NCBI GenBank assembly: GCA_030704615.1
Contig: CM060733.1
Coordinates: forward strand, 12,028,001-12,092,000
DNA from: Takakia lepidozioides
Lineage: Eukaryota > Streptophyta > Takakiopsida > Takakiales > Takakiaceae
Reading direction: 5' to 3'
Length of the DNA: 64,000 nucleotides
Notes under the pieces: model-generated
Told to the model about the DNA's origin: nothing
Database searches by the model: none
What the model saw: the letters and a program-made list of their open reading frames with translations, nothing else
Position numbers and translations under genes: made by a program
Part shown: positions 1-9,460 of the stretch, one piece after another
Layout of the letters: every line of letters begins with the position of its first letter
Numbering within the stretch: position 1 is the stretch's first letter

Positions 1-982
1 TGCTTGTGTTTGTTGTTGGTCCGTCTCTCTCTTCACGTAGCAATCGGCTGTCTTGCTTTCCCTGGCATTACTCTGGCTTGCCATTTACTCTCGGTGCGTG
101 TCTAGTGTCTACTTCTTTCCTTCATATTTTCACTGGATATGCGCCGAGTGCAATTTCGAGGCGTTTCTTCATGTCTCTTGCTTTGATATCCTCTGTCGCA
201 TTTCTTGTATCGCGAACTCAATGTAGCTTACAGGAAGCGTTTAATTTGACTTACCAGCAAGAACGAAGCAATCGTATTGAAATCTGGCATTCTTGTGACT
301 AGAAGAGTGTGGCTCTATTGTTGACACTGATTAAGATATCCTTCGTCTCTCGACTCCCAGCAAGGTGTGTTGTCGGGCTTAGACCAGAACTTCTAATCGT
401 GTGTAAGAGTTTGAAGCTGTCGCCTTCACCTTTTTCGCACTAGTTGTCTTTATTAGAGTTTTGTGCTCTTTTTGGTCGCTCATTCCAACCAGACGGTTTG
501 AGGTTGTCTCGTCTAGAAGAGTATTTGGCTTTCCTGTTGAAACGTCTTTGAAGTGAGCTCTCTTTTCTGGAAGGCCTGCGTAAGTCCCAACTAGGCCTCT
601 TTCCTCAATGCAACGAAATTGAGTACTTTCACCTGCAAGTAGAGGAAGTAGCGGTTTCCGAATACACACGGACCTCTTGAGCTCAAGTTTAAGCTGGCTG
701 TGAGAAGCCGAACTCCAGTCCAATGTCCAGGCCCGTCGTGGATGCTTAGAGGAACCGGATTTTCAGGGAAGCAGCGTTTTGTGCATTCCTCGCAATACGG
801 GCGATTTTTATCTCCCAGCGCACAAACACATTGTTAGAAGCTGTACATCCCGTCTGGATTGTGTAGTCTTTCATCTGGCATGTCCGTGGCGCTTGTAGTA
901 AGCTGAAATAAGTTTTCACGAATTGCGGAGGCGGATGGAGAGCGTGTCTTGGGCTTAGTTCGCTAAGGCAATTGTCCGTACA
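1..982. other. Upstream region of the C2H2 gene, no gene recognised
   Basis: Open frames of about 100 codons occur on both strands but none resembles a known protein, and none has splice-compatible partners. The stretch most likely holds the promoter and 5' leader of the zinc-finger gene that starts at 983. No tRNA, repeat or clear TATA element was identified. Confidence 0.4.
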
Positions 983-2773
983 ATGCCTCGCCATTGGCAC
1001 TCATGGACGAGGTCGATGTCCTGCAAATCGGATATCGAGCAAGTGGCTGAACCGAAGCCTCTCTCCTGCTCCGGACCTACAGCTCAGTCAGATGGCAAGA
1101 TCAAACGAAGGTCATCGCACAGGTCCGGAGGATGCTCTAAATCTATAGCCAACCTAAGAGATGTGATTCATGGAAACACTCGTGTAGTTAGCAAACAAAC
1201 CTCTTCTTGCAACAGCCCGGAGAAAGGGGACTCTCAAAGGCAATCCACCGAGTACCTTACCAAAGTTCCCCTTAAACTCACAGAAGCAAAGAACGGGGTC
1301 AAAGGAGGCGATGGTAGCAGACCAGGAGTTTCTGAAAGAAGCGGGGCATCGACAGGAGCTTCAAATGCAACAAGTTTGCCATTCTACAAGGGGACACCGT
1401 TGAGAAAGTTCTCAGGATGTTATGATTGTAACATGGCCTACGAGACGCTTGATTCGATGCTCATCTCTAGAGAAGCATCGGTTCCTCACAGTGGCTCTGT
1501 TTCTCCTAAGTTCGTGTGCCAGAAATGCGGGGAGTCATTCCAGAAGTCTGACGCTCTCGTGCATCACCAAATTTCACGGCACGCAGGTCAGTTATCCTCC
1601 GTTGATAGCATAGCATTGGGGGATGAAGTGGAATGTCCAATCTAGCATTCTTGATTGTACGGCTCAAGCCTGGCACTCAGAAGTTCAGGCGAAATGTTTA
1701 ATGAAGGGGAGTCGTTGTGGCCAAATTCACAGTTTGTCGCTGCTCGTTTAGTTCTTGCAGGCTTCAGCTTTCTAAATCTGCCGCTTGCTCGTCACATGGC
1801 CATTGAGACTAGCGCACCCCTTAGTTGGGGCCAGGGTGTGCCACTGGTCTGCAGTACTGTCCAACCATTCCTGTGTTGTTTACCTTGAACAACTAACACT
1901 GTCACTTTTGAATAGGCTGCGGGAACAATATCAAGTTATCCCATATTGCAATTTAGTTCTTAATGATTGAGCTCCATCCGAGCTCATGTTGAACTGCATT
2001 GCGGAAAGTAAGCTCCCGCCCGAACTTACTAGTGTGTGCAAAATATTGAAAGAAACGGATAGGCTTTGGAGCTGTGCTCGATGGAATTCATGTTAAAGCT
2101 GATCTGAGACACGATACTGATATAAGTAACCGGCTGATTTCCAGTGTCCGAAATGGGGAAAGACGATTCTTCTCGGAATGTGGTGGAAATAATTTTCCGG
2201 ACCAGCTGGTTGAAGGAGACGCCTTACGGGAGAGTAGACAGAATACTCAAGATTGACAACACTGACAAGACAATAGCACGATTCGAAGAGTATCGTGCTA
2301 TGGTGAAAACTCAAGCAAGCAAGCAGGCAAAGAAGCAGCCGCGTTGCCTTGCAGATGGTAATGAGCTTCTGCGGTTCTATGGTACAACTCTGTCATGCTC
2401 CCTGGGGGTCAATGGTTCCTCCAACCTATGTAATTTGGCTACTTGTAATGTGTGCAACATCATTCGGTCGGGATTTACTGTAAAGAAAGACGTGAGGAAG
2501 GGCATCTACACCACGGCAACCAGTGGGAAGGCTCATGACTCGCTAAGAGGGGAAGTTTCGAAAGGAAAACATGCCATGCTTGTGTGTAGAGTGATCGCAG
2601 GGCGTGTACACAAATCCTGTGAGGATGGTACACAGTTTGATGGTTCGGCTTCTCCCCATCCGGGATATGACTCTAGGTCCGGTGAACTTGGACCAGCTGC
2701 CAGCCTAGATGATCTAGTTGTCTTCAATCCCAAGGCAGTTCTCCCCTGTTTTGTGGTGGTGTATAGAGTGTAA
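983..2773 (+). CDS. C2H2 zinc-finger protein with PARP-like C-terminal domain
   Basis: Two exons, 983-1586 and 2145-2773, joined in phase 1 across a GT-AG intron of 558 bases, give 410 residues. The start is supported because the first residues (MPRHWHSW..., then a CSKSIANLRDVIHG block near residue 50) match the conserved N-terminus of a plant C2H2 family that includes Arabidopsis At4g27240 and At5g54630, as I remember it. One C2H2 finger is visible: C179, C182, H195, H200, directly before the intron. The C-terminal half (about 210-410) carries the family blocks RTSWLK, ARFEEYR, CLADGNELLRFYGTT, GIYTT and MLVCRVIAGRV, which align by eye with the catalytic fold of PARP/tankyrase enzymes. The expected first triad residue is Y280 here (His in Arabidopsis relatives), Y323 is kept, and the Glu position is C403. 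An enzymatic role is therefore doubtful; a nuclear regulatory role is inferred. Poly(A) signals follow. Confidence 0.9.
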
Positions 2774-3083
2774 GCAATTCCCTTCAATCGTAGGTTTTGC
2801 TGTTCTTTTATGTTAGAGAATAAGCTCCTCTTTGTGCAGCTTCTAATGCATACCCCATCCTTCATGCCTGGATGGCTTATAAGTGCAGCCTACTGGGGCT
2901 GTCTTTTTCTCTCACATTCTCAAAACTATGTTCCAAGATTAAGCTCGCTCCTGGGCCCTACCTTTCTTTCTCTTCCAGATTTATCATTCTGGACAAAAGC
3001 CCAGAGTGGACATTTGTATTATATTCACTGTAAACAATGGCCAATTGGTTATTTACGTCGTAGTTATGTATTCCTATGGTCTC

Positions 3084-3201
3084 AATAAATCGCGGTCGTA
3101 TCGAGCTTCCTATATTCGCAGTTCTGGCTGTGTATTTGTTGCTAAGGAAACATGTCCCTGTTCCCTGATGTCATTATACAGTGTGCGTTTTACTCAATAA
3201 A
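3084..3201 (+). terminator. Candidate poly(A) signals of the C2H2 gene
   Basis: Two AATAAA hexamers lie at 3084-3089 and 3196-3201, 310-430 bases after the stop codon of the zinc-finger gene, in a T-rich stretch. They are the likely near-upstream polyadenylation elements of that transcript. Confidence 0.55.
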
Positions 3202-3341
3202 TATTTTCGACCTAAAAGCAACCTATAATTCTCTTGAAGTAAAGTCATTTCATGGAGAGGAACAAGGTCAGTGGGTTGTCTAGTCCTTAAAAAATCATTT
3301 TTCATGGATTGAGGTCATGAAACGGAGCATCCACCACAAGC

Positions 3342-4493
3342 TTAACCCTTCAAGGACGAGCCTGTTTTTGGTGGGCCCCGTCTAAAACCAGACATACCCT
3401 CACGGATGAGGGTGTATCTCCCATTGGACAAACATCCGAGGGGATGAACCGTTCCAAAGTCATCCTACCTACTTCATGCACCTCAAGTAAAAATTTCAGG
3501 AGAATTGACCGTCCAAAGCGGAAGATTATAACAAAAATTCTAGGCTTTTTTTTTTTTTTGTTGGATATATTTTCAACATGAAAATTTGGTTTGACCAAGC
3601 AGATTGCCAACCTTTTTTATTTTTCATTGATACAGCCTACCCAGATTCAGATTATATGGCACCCACAGCAAAGCCTCCCAAAATTCCAGAGCCAAATTCC
3701 AAAAATGCATAATGGTTGCTTTGTATGGGAAAACAGGGGGGTCAAAATGCCAATTTCTCTCATGGGAAAAACACATCCCCCCAAATGTGGGGCAATTTGT
3801 GAGGGAATCCAAATTCCTCTCGTCATGTTGTTGTTTGCCTACCTACCGAGTACCCTGGAAAAAAAATTCCACATTCTAAGCTCTTTGTAGCCAAAGATTG
3901 CCAAAAAAACCGAAACCCTACTTGAATCCCAGCTCCGGCCAAGAATTGCCGGAGCCGGTGGACATTACCGGCCAAAAAATTCGGCCACGTCATCACAAAC
4001 CAAGGAGGTCACGGGGCCCTCCACCCTGCGTTTCAGCGCTCTCCCTCCATGACCTGCCAACGGCCACCTGATTGGGCCACGCACCTAAACCCTACGCGGG
4101 TGAGAATCTCCCGCCCCCGCCACCTGCCACCTGATTGGGCCACGTGCCTAGCATTTCGCGCGTGCCGGGGGTCCGCCGCTGTCCGCACGGGCGGACATGC
4201 AGCCCCCCGCTGTCACCCGCTGCCGGCAAACGCCCCCCCCCCCCCAAATCCTGCCTGCCACGTCTGCCAGTCAACCTGCTGACGGGCCCAAAACCACAGG
4301 ATTTTGGGTACCCCTCCAGATTCCAAAAAAATCCTGACGGCGGGGGATTAGATTTTTTAGGGTGCGATCAACACAGGGGGCAGTAAATATTTATGGGCTA
4401 CAATCGTTTTCATCCGACATGATCTGCGCATTTATCATCCAATCGAAATTTCGACCCGACCCGATACGGGTCGCCTCGTCCTTGAAGGGTTAA
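3342..4493. mobile_element. piggyBac-like non-autonomous element (TTAA target duplication)
   Basis: A perfect 15-bp terminal inverted repeat, CCCTTCAAGGACGAG at 3346-3360 and its complement at 4475-4489, is flanked on each side by TTAA (3342-3345 and 4490-4493). A TTAA target duplication with termini starting CCC is the signature of the piggyBac superfamily. The 1.15-kb interior has no transposase reading frame; it contains a T tract (3547-3559), a GC-rich block with a C tract near 4233-4246, and a palindrome around CCCGATACGGG next to the right end. It is best called a miniature or deletion-derived element that needs a transposase from elsewhere. The superfamily call rests only on ends and target site. 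Confidence 0.75.
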
Positions 4494-5296
4494 CGCAGTG
4501 ATCGAGGAAAGTGCAGAGGATATATAGCGTCTTGAGCATTGAGTGGGTCCTATGTCCCTGAACCTGTGCCCTGTCTGCACGACTATGCTTGGCAGTCTGC
4601 CATTGATGATACTCAAGTGCTAACTGACATGACGCAAACGCTACATCCAATTGTCTACTCTCACCACTAACTTTTTCCAGGACTCCTTTAAGAAAATGGG
4701 CCGTTGTGAGAGCCGTCAGTTTCCAGCCAGGTAGCCTCCTGGTCAATGGTCAAGTCCAGCTCATGAATGAATTTTGCTAGACAGTTCAGGAGTAATCTGC
4801 CATGGCCAGGACGTTGGCTGCATTTACATTCCCATTTGGAAGAGGAGAGAGAAAGGTGAGGACGTGTGAAAAGAGGAGGCTGTGGTGTCTAGCAACGGGC
4901 TATGTGTAGAGTAGGGTGATACTCCACGGGTGATAAATGAGAACCAGTAGGGCTTCATTTGTATTGGCCTTGCCTTCCTAAAGGCAGGACTACTCAAAGG
5001 GTTAAAGATACTCAGCACCCATACTCGCGATGATCTTTCGAATAGTTCACGACAGGTGTACTGGGAATATTTTATCCATACATATAGATGAAGGAAATCC
5101 TTGGATGAATAATTTTATGCATGAGAATGAAACTGCCTAGAAATTTCCTTTGTTAAAATAGTCAACTTCTTGCCTGAAAGTATTCATCCTGACAGGACGA
5201 GTTACATTACGTCAGGAAATTCGTAAGATGACGATGTGGGGGGCCCTATGAAAGGGGCAGATTGGTTTTTACTGAGGTAAAGGGCAGCTGATGGGG
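4494..5296. other. Intergenic stretch, nothing recognised
   Basis: Short open frames occur on both strands without family resemblance. No repeat or RNA gene was seen. Confidence 0.3.
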
Positions 5297-6065
5297 CCTT
5301 TCTATACTCGCTCAGAATTTTGTGTGGCCTCGTCGTAATGAGACTGGTCAGACGATGGGGCCCGCCATAGGAGCAAACTACCTTCATGCAGCGAGGACTT
5401 ACAATTTTTTTGGCATATGAAATTTACAACTACCTCCATGCAGGTAGTTTTAGGATTGTTCTACCTGAAGGTAGTTGCAAAACCAAGCTAAACTACCTGC
5501 ATGAGAGTAGTCACATACCCACCTCCATGGAGGTAGTTGTCGTAGTCTTAGGATTGTTCTACCTGAAGGTAGTTGCAAAACCAAGCTGAAACTACCTCCA
5601 TGAGAGTAGTCACATACCCACCTCCATGGAGGTAGTTGTCGTAGTCTTGGATTGTTCTAACTGAAGGTGTAGTTGCAAAACCAAGGTGAAACTACCTGCA
5701 TGAAAGTAGTCACATACCCACCTCCATGAAGGTAGTTGTAGTGAGCACCTTTGAACCACATCCAAGGAATGGAACCCGAGACCTGAATCACCACATCGCC
5801 GTCGACCTACCACCAAACCACAACCTCCACCACACCAAAAAAAACTGTAGTTTTTCTCATATATAAGAGAAACGGGGAATAGGGATCGTTTTGATGTCCA
5901 TGTCCCCTCTGCACCCTGCGGCCTCATTACAACAAGGCCAAACAAAATTCTGAGGCTTCTATACTAGGGGAAGTCCTGGTGGGCTTCCACTGCTTAAAGA
6001 CGAGGCCACACAAAATTCTAAGGCTTCTATACTAGGGGAAGTCTTGGGCTTCCACTGCTTAAAGA
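5297..6065. mobile_element. Foldback-type element with internal tandem array
   Basis: An inverted repeat of about 46 bp (5297-5342 against 5923-5970, core CAGAATTTTGTGTGGCCT and its near-complement) brackets a tandem array of a 98-bp unit. The right arm is duplicated in tandem: the block with ATACTAGGGGAAGTC recurs about 63 bp later (through 6065). There is no coding capacity. The layout, inverted arms around a satellite-like core, is that of a foldback transposon or large miniature element. I did not find a convincing target duplication. Confidence 0.5.
5452..5745. repeat. 98-bp tandem array with palindromic core
   Basis: Three copies of a unit beginning at 5452, 5550 and about 5648. Each carries the near-palindrome CACCTCCATGGAGGTAGTTG (or close variants), so single strands can fold on themselves repeatedly. 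Copies differ by a few substitutions and single-base indels. Confidence 0.85.
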
Positions 6066-6645
6066 CACATGGCTTTCCCGAGGTGGATGGCTGAGATCTC
6101 TTGAAGATCATGGTTGATGGCTGTTCTTAGAACTGAAATAAAAAAAAGGAAATTAGAAAAGAAAAGGTGAAGGGTGTAAGGTCCTTGCCTGCGCGCTGTT
6201 GGCCGGACATTGCGCCAGATAAGGTCCCCCAAAACACAAAGGGTAAAAACCCGTAGATTTTTACGATGTTTAAGAATGTGTGAGTGAGGGCGCTAGAGCT
6301 TGTGAGTAGGGCAGGGGGTTGCATGTATTCCCTGCATTTGTTTTATTTACCTGGGAGTACTGTTCACAAATCAGGCCATTTAAATACAATGAGAGGAACT
6401 AACCATTCTCCAGGGAACCTTGCATGAGCACCAAGTACAAGGCTCAAAGTTGTGGCCCACCCAAAAGGCCGGGGAGTCTGGATCTTAATTTTCCAAAGCT
6501 CGATCTTGGATTTGGTGGTTCTTTTAGGTTCACGCTCGCTCGTGTCCATATGATCTTGACATCAATCTTAGAGCTAGTATCCAAATCTTACTTTTCCAAA
6601 GCTTAATCTTGGGCTTGGCAAAAATGAAATATCCACAAAACAGGG
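6066..6645. other. Intergenic stretch, nothing recognised
   Basis: There is no gene-like frame, RNA gene or clear repeat in this stretch. Confidence 0.3.
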
Positions 6646-6835
6646 TTGTGGCCCGGTGTTAAGCCACTTGTGTATTGGCCTAAGGGTCTTGGGTTCAAAC
6701 CTTTGTCGGCTGTCTCTTTGCCTTCGGGCTGGGGCGCTGCCCCTGTAATGCCTCCATGGCTTGGAAAGGGGGTTCATTTTCCCCCTCAAGGCCCGGTGGC
6801 TAGGGCTGGTGTTTCCTTGGGGAAAAAAAAGAAAA
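6646..6835 (+). mobile_element. tRNA-like SINE, family B
   Basis: The head reads like a degenerate tRNA with a GTGTTAAGCCAC A-box-like stretch and a perfect B box (GGGTTCAAACC) about 30 bases later, followed by a body ending in an A-rich tail (GGAAAAAAAAGAAAA). Related copies occur at 49205-49335 (+) and, truncated, at 21040-21150 (-). The shared body words are CTGTCTCTTTGCCTTCGGGC and CCATGGCTTGGAAAGGGG. No protein is encoded; mobilisation would depend on a LINE partner. Confidence 0.65.
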
Positions 6836-7409
6836 TATCCACTACTGATGGTAGCTCATGGTAGCTCATGGTAGCTCAGTTGGATACATTCTGTGCCACG
6901 TGTGTGATTCTAAATCATGCTACTATGTTGGGTGGTATTGTATCCACGCAAGATTGATGTGGATTGGTATCGTGTGAAGACAATGTGAGCGTGCTCACGT
7001 GAGCAGGCCTGGCGTAAGCACGATCATGGGGGTTTAACGTTTTAAAACCTCGGTCATAGGAGTTATATGTTTTCAGAAAAACAACCATAAGAGGATACAG
7101 GGGATTGGTGCATTTATAGGGTACAACTGCACCAAGGAAGCTACGCCATGAACCTGCTCATGTGAGCCTATGAGCCCAGGCTCACGTTTGACCCACTAAG
7201 CATGAGCTTAGGCATCACGCTTAGTGGTCGTGAGCGCAAAGTGGTGCAATATTAGAAAAGAGGCCTATATCCGAGGATAAATGCAGATCTATTCCCACGA
7301 GAATACCAGCGGTGTCATTTGAGAAATTGGAATCGTATTGGTGTATTCATTATGTGCTTGTAATCAGGTGTGAGGACTTATGTGGGCGTTGACGACTACA
7401 TAATTCCTA
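6836..7409. other. Intergenic stretch with short repeats and CACGTG palindromes
   Basis: A 13-bp triplication (GGTAGCTCAT) lies near 6848-6880. Palindromic GCTCACGTGAGC or related words lie near 6990 and 7155 and recur at 8180-8245, suggesting the outer parts of a further, poorly defined element around the tandem array at 7.4-7.85 kb. No gene was seen. Confidence 0.35.
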
Positions 7410-7850
7410 GACCTCACCAGTCCACGAATTATGTGGGCGTCAACACCCACATAAGTTCTCACATTTATTTTTTTGAAAATTTGGGGTTTTTTTTTTTGGG
7501 GGTCATTTGAAGGCTTGCGGGAGGTCCATGAAGTATGTGGGCGTCAATGCCACATAAGTCCTCACATATATATATACATATTGAAAATTTGGGGGTTTTT
7601 TTTTTTTGGTCATTGGAGGGTTTACGGGAGGTCCACGAATTATGTGGACGTCAACACCCATGTAATTTTTTTTTTCTTTTTTTTTGGTCCTTGGAGGACT
7701 TGTGGGAGATCCATGCATTATGTGGGCGTCAACACCCCCATAAATCCTCACATTATTTATTTATTTTTTAAATCGCTTTATTGTGTCATTAAAGGACTTG
7801 CGGGAGGTCCATGAATTATGTGGGCGTCAACACCCCATAAGAGACAATGA
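7410..7850. repeat. Tandem array of about 100-bp units with poly-T segments
   Basis: Five copies of a unit with the core TATGTGGGCGTCAACACC start near 7430, 7534, 7641, 7719 and 7817. Units 2-4 contain T tracts of 8-12 bases and one carries a short TA run. Spacing is about 104, 107, 78 and 98 bp, so one unit has a deletion. No coding role is likely. Confidence 0.8.
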
Positions 7851-9460
7851 AGGCAAAGTAATAGGACATCCAAAATAAATATCACACCACGTGCAGCATC
7901 TCATTGTTCGACAATATAAACTCATCGTAGCTAAAAGTGTCCAAAGTTGAACTCACGTGAACACAAACTTGGGTTTCGTCAACAAAATTGGTTTTTTTTT
8001 TTCTCTCTCTCTCACGTTAGCACAAACTTGGGTTTCGTCAGCAAAATTCGTTCTTGTGATTACATTTTTTTGCTTGACAAGTTGTTGTGACCGATCGATG
8101 TGCTCATTCAATCATGGGATAGGTATTGGCACGGAAATGCACGGAAATAGATGAAATATCCGCGGTTATGGGGCCCCTTTCCCAGGCTCACGTGAGCCTG
8201 GCCAAGCTCACAAGCTCACGTGAGCTTATGAGCAGGCTCACGAATTAGCATTCCTCCAACTGCATAAACTACTTGGCATATCCTAGCTAGCTTCATAAAC
8301 ATTGAATACACTCCAAATAATCACTTGCAAACCATAACATATACTATTAAGGGGCCTGATTTGTGAGCTGTCGCTCCAAGGTGTTTCCTTTAGAAAAAAG
8401 AAAAAAGAACATATTAAGTATTTAAATAATAATAATATTAAACATTTTGGTGGCCGTTCACCTTCAACGATAAACAAACGACACCATATATGAACTCTAG
8501 TTCAACTAGGGTTTTGCGAGGTGAAACCTTGAGTAGTATAGTCAGCATCCCTAAACCTATAACAGCGGCAGCGGCGGGTTTCGCATTGAAAAACATTGGG
8601 TGATACAACCACAAACCTAAGCAGCGGTGGGTTTCGCATTGAGAAACCCCTAGTGATATAGATTGAATCCAAACTTTCTATACCAACACGTAACAAACCC
8701 ACATCCAAAATTTGCCCAACATCTGGGTAGTCTTAGTATAATATACATGTTTTGATATTGTTCAGTGTCATGAGAGAGAATAGGGTTTAGGATATAGGTT
8801 CCGACACATTCTATGGCATTTTCAATGGAAATCTCTCCAGGTATCTGCTGCATAAACCCTATATTTTTTTCAGTTTTTCCTTGAGAAAGTATATCTCAAA
8901 ATGTAAAAGTAGTTTCAGGGGTCAGAATTTCGCCCTACGAAATTATCCATGGGTGAGGACCAGTGTTGGACCGGTAAATGGGGGCGAGGTGGGGTATTAG
9001 CACGGGTAAGGGTATTGCAGCAGGGTACCAGACCAAGCGGGTATAAGAAACTGGCAATACCCCGAGCAGAACATATTGGGGGCAATATAATAAAACACTA
9101 ATACTTGGGCTCCTACCAGACCAGCCTAGTATCACAAGGAACGCATCTTTGTCGATACCAATACCATGTCTTCCACCATCGCTTGCACCCTAGGTATCAA
9201 TATGTAGAGCGTTAGGGATTTAGGGTGCAGCAAGGGAGAGTTGCGGCTCTTTGATTGACGCGATCTGAATGGCGATTTTGGGGGCTGCCAATATTGCGGA
9301 AGTTGCTGATATTGATTAGATGCTCTAGGGTACGCCTCTCTTTCCCTTATGTTTGCCTTTCATTGTTGTTTACTTTACTCATGTAGGGTATAGGAACATT
9401 AATGAACTCTGAGCACATGAACTTCCTCCCAAAATTGTCTCTTGAAATCATCTTAGACTT
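7851..9460. other. Intergenic stretch before the first hAT relic
   Basis: It holds a direct repeat of ACAAACTTGGGTTTCGTCA (near 7961 and 8020), CACGTGAGC palindromes near 8186-8245, and a GGTATT/AATACC-rich stretch at 8960-9200 that may be the 5' non-coding end of the following transposon. No gene was recognised. Confidence 0.35.

Noticed and set aside
4049-4386. Proline-rich frames in the GC-rich interior of the TTAA element
   Set aside because: Composition bias around a C tract; no transposase blocks are present.
5400-5760. CRISPR-like array of regularly spaced palindromic repeats
   Set aside because: Units are contiguous 98-bp tandem repeats without unique spacers, and the genome is eukaryotic.
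5386-5945. Open frames on both strands across 5.4-5.9 kb
   Set aside because: They follow the 98-bp tandem units and their palindromes, with no protein family resemblance.
7473-7814. 113-codon open frame rich in Phe and Gly
   Set aside because: It is the translation of the tandem array with poly-T tracts; the repeats explain the openness.
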